DNA of 64,000 nt from Halocynthiibacter namhaensis (GTDB lineage: Bacteria > Pseudomonadota > Alphaproteobacteria > Rhodobacterales > Rhodobacteraceae): assembly GCF_000812685.1 (NCBI RefSeq), contig NZ_JWIF01000012.1, positions 62,001 to 126,000 on the forward strand. Direction: 5' to 3'. How positions within the stretch are numbered: position 1 is the stretch's first letter; every line of letters begins with the position of its first letter. Shown here in pieces: positions 57,637-64,000 of the stretch. A program made the position numbers and the translations under genes. The notes below the pieces were generated by a model. That model worked only from the letters and a program-made list of their open reading frames with translations. It had not been told where the DNA came from and ran no database searches.

Positions 57637-58710
57637 ATGCGAACCGGGTATTGGATATCAGGTCTGGGGCATGGTGCTCTGATTTTTTGGTTGCTTTTTG
57701 GTGGGTTTTTCTTGCCAGAGCCAGCGCCAGAATTTGAGATGACTGACGTGGGATTTATCTCAGAAGCGGATTTTCAAGCGCTGCAAGATCAGGCCAACGC
57801 CACGCCTGCAGCCCCTGTGGAAAGCCCTGCGCCAGTCCCGCGCCCGGAACCTGACCCAATTCCCGAACCAGTCCCTGAACCCACGCCCGCACCTGTGATT
57901 GAGCCGGAGGTCGAGCCAACACCTGAACCCCCAGCGCCCGAACCAAACCCTGTCTCGCCCGGGCCTGAACAGCCGGTTGAAACGCCACAGGTGGCAGAGC
58001 CAGCCGAAACTGTGATCCCGGAAGCAAATGAGATCATCGCGCCTACACCCGTGGTCGAACCTGAGCCCGAGGTGGAAATAGCACCCGAAGTGACAGAACA
58101 GTTGGTTGAGACACCAGAACCTGCTGAAATAATAGAAGAAGTAACGCCAACTGAGGCCACGACCGTGGAAAACGGGGGCGACGAAATTGTGCCTGAACAG
58201 GTCGAAGCCCCAAGCTATGCGCCCGTGACATCTCGGGTTCCGCAATTGCGTCCCGCACGCCCTGTGCCAACGCCAGAGCCCGCTCAGGAAACAGTGCAAA
58301 CCACACAATCGACCGAAACGGCAGATCCTCTGGCGGATGTAATAAACAATGCGGTTACGGTTGCAAATGAAACGCCTGCTGGCCCATCTGGCCCGCCGCT
58401 GACCTCAGGTGAACGTGACGGGTTACGTCGTCAGGTTCATAACTGTTGGAACACTGGAGCGATTTCATCTGCTGCGGAACGGGTCATCATCAAGGTGCAT
58501 TTCTCTCTGAATCGCGAAGGAAAAGTTGCAGGTGACGTTGTTTTAGCATCTTGGGAAAACGGTGATCGCGCGACTGCCAATATTGCCTTTTCTGCTGCAC
58601 GTCGCGCAATTCTGCGCTGTGGGGCCCGTGGCTATGACATGCCCGCAGAGAAATTTGATCATTGGCGTGACATCGAAGCGAACTTTGATGCAAGTGGGAT
58701 GCAACGATAA
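57637..58710 (+). CDS. tolA: TolA-like cell envelope protein
   Basis: A 357-aa inner-membrane-anchored protein, with one helix (GLGHGALIFWLLFGGFFLPE, about residues 9-28), a long Pro/Glu-rich periplasmic stalk (about 55-230, repeats such as PEPVPEPTPAPVIEPEVEPT) and a TonB/TolA-like C-terminal domain (about 265-357: QVHNCWNTGAISSAAERVII). It links the TolQR motor to TolB and Pal. The stalk is proline-rich instead of the Ala/Lys helix of E. coli TolA, as usual in alphaproteobacteria. Its stop shares a base with a small reading frame. Confidence 0.92.
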   Translation: MRTGYWISGLGHGALIFWLLFGGFFLPEPAPEFEMTDVGFISEADFQALQDQANATPAAPVESPAPVPRPEPDPIPEPVPEPTPAPVIEPEVEPTPEPPAPEPNPVSPGPEQPVETPQVAEPAETVIPEANEIIAPTPVVEPEPEVEIAPEVTEQLVETPEPAEIIEEVTPTEATTVENGGDEIVPEQVEAPSYAPVTSRVPQLRPARPVPTPEPAQETVQTTQSTETADPLADVINNAVTVANETPAGPSGPPLTSGERDGLRRQVHNCWNTGAISSAAERVIIKVHFSLNREGKVAGDVVLASWENGDRATANIAFSAARRAILRCGARGYDMPAEKFDHWRDIEANFDASGMQR

Positions 58711-58835
58711 TGCGTCTCAGCAAAAATATGACCGGCGTTGATTGGCCGGAAACCGCCGCCGTAGGGCCTTTGGGCCGGTGCGCCTTGAAATTATCACCAA
58801 CCCGGCGAGAATTGGCCCGGAAAGAATGGGACTGA
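58710..58835 (+). CDS. Possible 41-residue small protein between tolA and tolB
   Basis: A small open frame whose ATG shares its first base with the last base of the tolA TAA (TAATG) and which ends two bases before the tolB ATG. It would encode 41 mostly polar residues ([20 protein letters not shown] at the start). The two junctions are just what translational coupling produces, so it may be translated. The product is unrecognised and could equally be spacer or leader sequence. Confidence 0.35.
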   Translation: MRLSKNMTGVDWPETAAVGPLGRCALKLSPTRRELARKEWD

Positions 58836-58836
58836 G

Positions 58837-60168
58837 ATGACTTATATGAGTAGAATAATCACACGTTTGTTTGCATTTTTGATTTTGGCGGTCACTGTTT
58901 CTGCGGCCCACGCCGAACGTTTGGTGATTGATCTTAGCAATCCTCGGGTCGAACCTGTTCCGTTGGCGGTTCCGTCCTTTGTCGCTGAGAATAGCGCAGC
59001 GAATGAATACGCCCAACAGATCGCCCAAGTGGTTGCAGCCGATTTGGTTGGAACTGGTCTGTTTCGGCAGGTCAGCCAAGATGCATTCATCAGCAACATC
59101 ACCAGTTTCGAAGCTCCGGTCCAATACGCCGATTGGCGCGCGATCAACGTTGAAGGTTTGATTTCCGGTGCCGTGACCGTCACCGATGATGGTGGCGTCA
59201 ACGTGAAATTCCGTGTTTATGACATCGCAACGGGTGCCGAATTAGGTAGTGGTCTGCAATTGGGTGGCACCACGGGATCGTGGCGTCGCTTGGCGCATAA
59301 AGTTGCAGATACTGTTTATTCGCGCATCACGGGCGAGGGAGCATATTTCGACAGCCGCGTCGTTTATGTGTCTGAAGCCGGCCCCAAAGATAATCGCCGC
59401 AAACGTTTGGCCGTGATGGATTATGACGGTGCCAACCTGCAGTATCTGACCGACAGTTCCGACATCGTTCTTGCGCCGCGCTTTTCACCAACGGGCGACC
59501 GCGTGCTGTACACATCTTATGAAACGGGGACGCCACAAGTGTTTTTGTTGGATGTGGGATCCGTACAACGCCGCGCACTTGGTGGGCAAGACGGTGCGAT
59601 GACTTTCGCACCGCGCTTTGGGCCCAATGGCAACACTGTTGTTTTCTCGTCGTCGACAGGTGGCAACACTGACATCTTTACCGTTGACCTGCGCACCGGT
59701 GCGAGAGCACGTTTGACGTCTTCGCCTTCGATCGAAACATCCCCCAGCTTCTCGCCTGATGGGTCTCAGATTGTGTTTGAAAGTGATCGGTCTGGATCGC
59801 CGCAACTCTATGTGATGTCCGCTTCTGGTGGCGAGGCGCGCCGGATCAGTTTTGGCAATGGTCGCTATGGCACGCCTGTTTGGTCTCCGCGTGGTGATCT
59901 GGTTGCGTTCACCAAGCAAAACGATGGGCGTTTCCACATTGGTGTTATGCGCACAGATGGGTCCGAGGAACGGTTGTTGACCGTGTCGTTCCTTGATGAA
60001 GGCCCAACCTGGTCCCCCAATGGTCGTGTGATCATGTTTATGCGTGAAACATCCGGTGCGGAGGGGCAGGCATCCCTTTATTCAGTTGATATTTCTGGGC
60101 GCAACCTGCGCCGGGTAAACACAGAAGGTTCCGGTTCCGATCCCGCTTGGTCGCCGCTGCTTCCGTAA
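58837..60168 (+). CDS. tolB: TolB, periplasmic component of Tol-Pal
   Basis: A 443-aa periplasmic protein with a signal peptide ([19 protein letters not shown], cleavage around residue 26), an N-terminal alpha/beta domain (to about 165) and a six-bladed beta-propeller carrying repeated motifs such as [40 protein letters not shown] and [20 protein letters not shown]. It binds Pal and TolA. GGGACTGAG precedes the ATG. Length is normal. Confidence 0.97.
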   Translation: MTYMSRIITRLFAFLILAVTVSAAHAERLVIDLSNPRVEPVPLAVPSFVAENSAANEYAQQIAQVVAADLVGTGLFRQVSQDAFISNITSFEAPVQYADWRAINVEGLISGAVTVTDDGGVNVKFRVYDIATGAELGSGLQLGGTTGSWRRLAHKVADTVYSRITGEGAYFDSRVVYVSEAGPKDNRRKRLAVMDYDGANLQYLTDSSDIVLAPRFSPTGDRVLYTSYETGTPQVFLLDVGSVQRRALGGQDGAMTFAPRFGPNGNTVVFSSSTGGNTDIFTVDLRTGARARLTSSPSIETSPSFSPDGSQIVFESDRSGSPQLYVMSASGGEARRISFGNGRYGTPVWSPRGDLVAFTKQNDGRFHIGVMRTDGSEERLLTVSFLDEGPTWSPNGRVIMFMRETSGAEGQASLYSVDISGRNLRRVNTEGSGSDPAWSPLLP

Positions 60169-60169
60169 G

Positions 60170-60198
60170 TTTCCAAGTGACCTAGCAAATGCTATAAT
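60170..60198 (+). promoter_or_regulatory. Candidate promoter for pal
   Basis: A perfect TATAAT at 60193-60198 with TTTCCA (60170-60175) 17 bases upstream, in the short gap between tolB and pal. This would give Pal and CpoB a separate transcript. A palindrome (GCTGAC-ACTGCA-GTCAGC) follows before the pal ribosome-binding site. Confidence 0.5.
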
Positions 60199-60262
60199 GA
60201 CGAAAAGTAGAATAAATATACCGCTGACACTGCAGTCAGCCACAGATACAGAGGCGAAGATC

Positions 60263-60784
60263 ATGATGAATATGAAGAAGACTGCAGCACTGCTGCTCGT
60301 GGCTGGCGCATTATCCGCCTGTTCCAATGCAGACCGATTTGGCAACGGCGGCAATGGGGGCACGAATGGTGCAGGCAATGGCGGCATCGTTGCGGGCAGC
60401 GTAAATGATCCGCATTCTGTGGCCTATTTCCAGCAAACCGTTGGTGATCGCGTGTTGTTCTTGGTGAACCAATCGACTTTGACGGACCAAGGGCGCAGTG
60501 TACTTGCAGGCCAAGCGCAGTGGCTGTCGCAAAATCCCGAATATACGGCACGCGTTGAAGGCCACGCAGATGAGCAGGGCACACGTGAGTACAACCTTGC
60601 GCTTGGCGCGCGCCGGGCGAATGCGGTCAGCGAATACCTCGTGTCACAAGGCGTGTCTTCGGCGCGGGTGAATACAGTGTCCTTCGGCAAAGAACGCCCA
60701 ATTGAGATTTGTTCTTCCGAAAGCTGCTATTCCCAAAACCGTCGTTCGGTGACGGTTGTTGGCGCTGGCATTCCTACAAGCTGA
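60263..60784 (+). CDS. pal: Pal, peptidoglycan-associated lipoprotein
   Basis: A 173-aa outer-membrane lipoprotein. The signal peptide ends with lipobox LSAC (Cys about residue 20), a Gly/Asn-rich linker follows (NGGNGGTNGAGNGG), and then the OmpA-like domain with VEGHADEQGTREYNLALGAR (about 100-119), which binds peptidoglycan through the conserved Asp/Arg. GAGG stands before ATG 60263. It is required for outer-membrane attachment during division. Confidence 0.97.
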   Translation: MMNMKKTAALLLVAGALSACSNADRFGNGGNGGTNGAGNGGIVAGSVNDPHSVAYFQQTVGDRVLFLVNQSTLTDQGRSVLAGQAQWLSQNPEYTARVEGHADEQGTREYNLALGARRANAVSEYLVSQGVSSARVNTVSFGKERPIEICSSESCYSQNRRSVTVVGAGIPTS

Positions 60785-60807
60785 TTGTAAAGATAAGGAA
60801 GACTGAT

Positions 60808-61644
60808 ATGTTTCGTTTCACCTTTGCTGCGGGCGTTTTAGCGCTGATGGTTTCTGTGTCGCCTTTGGCGGTGCAGGCTCAGGATCGCGACCAAACCCTT
60901 GCAGATATTCGCCAAGAAATGTCGGTGCTTTATGTCGAAGTACAACGTCTAAAGCGTGAACTTTCAACAACGGGTGCCCCCAGCAGCAACCTCGGCGGAA
61001 ATTCCCCGCTTGAACGCATTGATGCGATGGAAGCCTCGTTGCAACGCCTCACAGCGCGCACCGAAGAAATGGAATATAAGATCAATCAGATCGCCAAAGT
61101 CGGAGGCAACCAAATTGGTGATCTTGAATTCCGCCTTTGTGAGCTGGAAGCGAATTGCGACCTAGGGTCTTTGTCGGATAGCACCACTTTGGGCAATGTC
61201 GACACAGCCGCTGCCCCTTCGGTGGTTCTAACCCCAACCCGTAACGATGGGCTGGAATTGGCAGTCGGCGAAAAAGCCGATTTTGAGGCGGCTCAAGATT
61301 CTGTTGAGGGCGGTGACTACACGGGGGCGACCCAACAATTGGGGGAATTCGTTCAGAATTATCCCGGTAGCCCATTGTCAGCACAGGCGTATTTCATGCA
61401 AGGCGACGCCTATGAAAAACTGGGTGATACACGCCCGGCCGCACGGGCTTATTTGGATGCGTTCAGTTCAGCCCCGGATGGGGATATTGCACCGCAGTCT
61501 TTGTATAAAGTAGGCACAACTTTGCGAGATCTCGGTCAACAAGCAGAGGCCTGTCAAATGTTTGAACAGGTCGGCGTACGGTTCCCAAATTCTGCTGTAA
61601 CATCCGATGCGCAAAGCGCGGGTCAGAACATGGGTTGCCTGTAA
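60808..61644 (+). CDS. cpoB: CpoB/YbgF, Tol-Pal-associated TPR protein
   Basis: A 278-aa periplasmic protein with a signal peptide (FAAGVLALMVSVSPLAVQAQ, cleavage near residue 24), an N-terminal trimerising coiled coil (about 28-95) and C-terminal TPR repeats (about 165-275: GDYTGATQQLGEFVQNYPGS, DTRPAARAYLDAFSSAPDGD). In E. coli it coordinates Tol with peptidoglycan synthesis. Codons near the end carry conserved cysteines (EACQMF, NMGCL). It has AAGGAAG before ATG 60808. Confidence 0.93.
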   Translation: MFRFTFAAGVLALMVSVSPLAVQAQDRDQTLADIRQEMSVLYVEVQRLKRELSTTGAPSSNLGGNSPLERIDAMEASLQRLTARTEEMEYKINQIAKVGGNQIGDLEFRLCELEANCDLGSLSDSTTLGNVDTAAAPSVVLTPTRNDGLELAVGEKADFEAAQDSVEGGDYTGATQQLGEFVQNYPGSPLSAQAYFMQGDAYEKLGDTRPAARAYLDAFSSAPDGDIAPQSLYKVGTTLRDLGQQAEACQMFEQVGVRFPNSAVTSDAQSAGQNMGCL

Positions 61645-61677
61645 AGCAATCCGCGCGGTAAACCCTGTCAAAAGACG

Positions 61678-62949
61678 ATGGGGTTTGCCGTGAGCGCTGA
61701 CAGTGATTTTCTAAAGTTTCAATTCAATTCCGCCCTGACGTCAGAAGCGCCGGGGCGTATTGGTGTGGCCTGTTCCGGGGGTGGAGATTCCCTTGCGCTT
61801 TTGCATTTGGCGGTTGGGTATGCACGTGAAAATGGCGCTGAGCTTCACTGCGTGAGCGTCGATCACGGTTTGCGTTCGGGTTCGGACGCTGAGGCCGACG
61901 GTGTTACGGCGATCTGCGGCAATCTTGGTGTGTCACATGAAATTGCGCGTTGGTCGAATTGGGACGGGCAGGGGAACTTGCAAGATGAAGCCCGGCGCGC
62001 GCGCTATGGTTTGATTGCGGATTGGGCGCATCGACTGGAACTGAACCTCGTGTGTCTTGGTCACACGGCGGATGATCAGGCTGAAACGGTTTTGATGCAG
62101 ATCGCTCGATCGGCGGGCGTCGATGGTCTCGCCGCGATGGCCCCGAAACGGGATCATCTTGGCGTGACCTGGCTTCGCCCTCTTCTGCAGACCCGCCGTG
62201 CTGAGTTGCGGAGTTATTTGCAGGAACTGGGACAGGCGTGGATCGATGATCCATCGAATGAAGACGAACGTTTTGATCGTATTAAGGCGCGCAATATCCT
62301 TGATGCCCTCAAGCCACTTGGCGTGTCTGCGGAAAAATTGTGTACCCTTGCTGGGAATATGGCGGATGCGCGTCACGCGTTGAATCAGCAAGTTTGGCAT
62401 TTCGCGGGTGATGTGGCCTTGGTGCAGGAAGGTGATGTGTTGCTGCATCGAGAAAACCTAATGCGCGGTCACTTTGAAACCCGTCGGCGCTTATTGCGCC
62501 ATGCGCTGATGTGGGTGTCTGCAAATGATTACGGACCACGTCAACGCGAGATCATGAACCTGTTCAAGGCGATAAAGGAAGAACGCACCGCGACTTTATG
62601 TGGATGCCTGGTTGCCATCGAGAACGACCGCATTCGTATTTCCCGTGAATTCAGCGCAGTGGCTGGGTTGCAAACCGCAGCAGGTGAACTTTGGGACAAT
62701 CGGTGGCGTTTAACCCCAGATGAGGGCGATACAACCGGTGTCACCATCCGCGCATTGGGCGAGGAGGCATTGGCGCTTTGCCCTGATTGGCGTGAAACAG
62801 GCCTTTCGCGCGCCTCAATGATCGCTTCACCGGCGGCATTTCGTGGCGACGCCTTGCTTGCGGCACCAATTGCCGGGTTAAATAACGGCTGGAACGCTGA
62901 AAATGCCTGCGGCGAAAAGGATTTCTTTAACTCTCTCGTATCTCATTGA
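61678..62949 (+). CDS. tilS: tRNA(Ile)-lysidine synthetase
   Basis: A 423-aa PP-loop ATPase that adds lysine to C34 of tRNA-Ile(CAU), so that the anticodon reads AUA rather than AUG. The PP-loop is ACSGGGDSLALLHLAVGYA (about residues 31-49), with HTADDQAETVLMQIARSAGV (about 132-151) and WIDDPSNEDERFDRIKARNI (about 187-206). It is essential in bacteria. ATG 61678 is the first start; GTG 61690, with GGGG before it, is an equally plausible one four codons in. It follows cpoB by 33 bases. Confidence 0.94.
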   Translation: MGFAVSADSDFLKFQFNSALTSEAPGRIGVACSGGGDSLALLHLAVGYARENGAELHCVSVDHGLRSGSDAEADGVTAICGNLGVSHEIARWSNWDGQGNLQDEARRARYGLIADWAHRLELNLVCLGHTADDQAETVLMQIARSAGVDGLAAMAPKRDHLGVTWLRPLLQTRRAELRSYLQELGQAWIDDPSNEDERFDRIKARNILDALKPLGVSAEKLCTLAGNMADARHALNQQVWHFAGDVALVQEGDVLLHRENLMRGHFETRRRLLRHALMWVSANDYGPRQREIMNLFKAIKEERTATLCGCLVAIENDRIRISREFSAVAGLQTAAGELWDNRWRLTPDEGDTTGVTIRALGEEALALCPDWRETGLSRASMIASPAAFRGDALLAAPIAGLNNGWNAENACGEKDFFNSLVSH

Positions 62950-63028
62950 AGATCAGGGCGAGGCCACCTATTTTAAATGTGGGCCGATCACGTTATGACT
63001 GGCCCTGAACGAATCTGAGGAGATGCCC

Positions 63029-64000
63029 GTGGGCAACGCGAGAAATATCGCTTTCTGGGTCGTGCTGATTGTGCTCGTCATGACCCTTTTCAATGTATTC
63101 AGCAGTGGCTCTGGGGCCGGCAATTCTACAGCCGTACCTTATTCCGAGTTCCTGAACCAAGTCGAAGCAGGCTCTGTCACCAGTGTTGAACTGGATGGCG
63201 AGAACGCAACCTTCCGAGGTTCTGACGGTGCTGAACAAGTGACCATTGTGCCAACAGGCGCGGAATATACCAGTGATCTCAGCAACATGCTGGTAGAGAT
63301 GGGTGTGCAGGTTTCTGCCAAAACCCGCGAAGAAAGCGGATTTTTCTCGCTGCTGTCGCTGCTTCTACCCGTTTTGATTCTGATCGGTTTCTGGTTCTTT
63401 ATGATGAATCGGATGCAAGGCGGCGGCAAAGGTGGGGCGATGGGCTTCGGCAAATCACGTGCCAAAATGCTCACCGAATCCTCCGGTCGTGTGACCTTTG
63501 ACGACGTCGCTGGCATCGATGAGGCCAAGGAAGAACTCGAAGAAGTCGTCGAATTCTTGCGCAATCCGCAGAAATTCTCGCGACTCGGTGGTAAAATTCC
63601 GAAAGGTGCGCTGCTTGTCGGTTCACCTGGTACGGGTAAAACCTTGTTGGCGCGTGCAATCGCGGGCGAAGCTGGTGTGCCATTCTTTACGATCTCCGGG
63701 TCTGACTTTGTTGAAATGTTCGTTGGTGTGGGCGCATCCCGTGTGCGTGACATGTTTGAACAAGCCAAGAAAAACGCGCCTTGTATCGTCTTTATCGATG
63801 AAATCGACGCCGTTGGCCGTCACCGTGGTGCAGGCCATGGCGGTGGTAATGATGAACGCGAACAGACATTGAACCAATTGCTGGTTGAAATGGATGGCTT
63901 TGAATCCAATGAAGGCGTGATTATCGTTGCGGCGACCAACCGCAAAGATGTTCTTGATCCTGCTCTGTTGCGTCCTGGTCGTTTTGATCGTCAGGTGACT
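63029..64000 (+). CDS. ftsH: FtsH, ATP-dependent zinc metalloprotease (partial, runs off the end)
   Basis: The first 324 codons of a membrane AAA+ protease. Two helices flank a small periplasmic domain: [20 protein letters not shown] (about residues 4-23) and [20 protein letters not shown] (about 106-125). The AAA+ domain has Walker [21 protein letters not shown] (about 198-217), the pore loop [14 protein letters not shown] (about 229-242), Walker B and second region of homology; the zinc HEXXH would lie beyond the window. GTG at 63029 is the likely start, because GAGGAG is six bases ahead; ATG 63023 is too close to it. Confidence 0.96.
   Translation, partial: MGNARNIAFWVVLIVLVMTLFNVFSSGSGAGNSTAVPYSEFLNQVEAGSVTSVELDGENATFRGSDGAEQVTIVPTGAEYTSDLSNMLVEMGVQVSAKTREESGFFSLLSLLLPVLILIGFWFFMMNRMQGGGKGGAMGFGKSRAKMLTESSGRVTFDDVAGIDEAKEELEEVVEFLRNPQKFSRLGGKIPKGALLVGSPGTGKTLLARAIAGEAGVPFFTISGSDFVEMFVGVGASRVRDMFEQAKKNAPCIVFIDEIDAVGRHRGAGHGGGNDEREQTLNQLLVEMDGFESNEGVIIVAATNRKDVLDPALLRPGRFDRQVT

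Overview
The window reads as a chromosomal stretch of a marine-type alphaproteobacterium, most likely Rhodobacteraceae (Roseobacter group). The evidence is the alphaproteobacterial regulators GapR and GcrA, an F1 operon atpHAGDC separated from F0, the order ybgC-tolQRAB-pal-cpoB-tilS-ftsH, a CIRCE-controlled groESL, and several small roseobacter-type hypothetical proteins. No phage, insertion sequence, CRISPR array, tRNA or rRNA gene was recognised. The gene content is mostly core.

Layout. 1-3.1 kb: end of a sensor histidine kinase, a FliM/FliN-like motor switch protein with an unusual LPDLPG-rich tail, a small membrane protein, GapR and a roseobacter-type hypothetical. 3.2-7.5 kb: an orphan Fe(III)-type ABC permease, then a citrulline hydrolase/ornithine cyclodeaminase pair divergent from an Lrp/AsnC regulator. 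7.6-13.2 kb: clpA, gloB, two methyltransferases and an alpha/beta hydrolase. 13.5-18.4 kb: atpHAGDC, with atpD broken by an apparent one-base deletion. 18.5-21 kb: an H-type lectin, a capsule-synthesis-like protein and prs. 21-27.5 kb: housekeeping enzymes (HCCA isomerase-like, hydrolase, threonine aldolase, YcgN, RibF, MaoC, HAD phosphatase, Mn-pyrophosphatase). 27.5-30.7 kb is looser, with small hypotheticals, a DUF2161 nuclease-fold protein and a decayed TraB/GumN gene.

30.7-40.6 kb holds the most system-like accessory block. It is a seven-gene operon made of a CocE/NonD hydrolase, a Tat-exported solute-binding protein (frameshifted here), two permeases, two ATPases and a YtcJ-type amidohydrolase. 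It is divergent from an XRE-family regulator whose gene is preceded by a perfect 17-bp-arm inverted repeat. The genes together suggest import and intracellular hydrolysis of an amide, ester or peptide-like compound.

41-54 kb: groESL with CIRCE, a hydantoinase/oxoprolinase-family protein, AsmA, an unrecognised 198-aa protein, GcrA, a DMT exporter and argD-argF. 53.8-64 kb: an Aer-type PAS protein with a divergent C-terminus, then the Tol-Pal envelope operon, tilS and the start of ftsH, which runs off the end.

Three loci (atpD, the solute-binding protein and TraB/GumN) are each restored to family-like sequence by adding back a single base to a doublet. The same kind of lesion three times, once in an essential gene, raises the possibility of residual sequencing error. 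All coordinates and family assignments come from reading the sequence and its translations; no database search was run.
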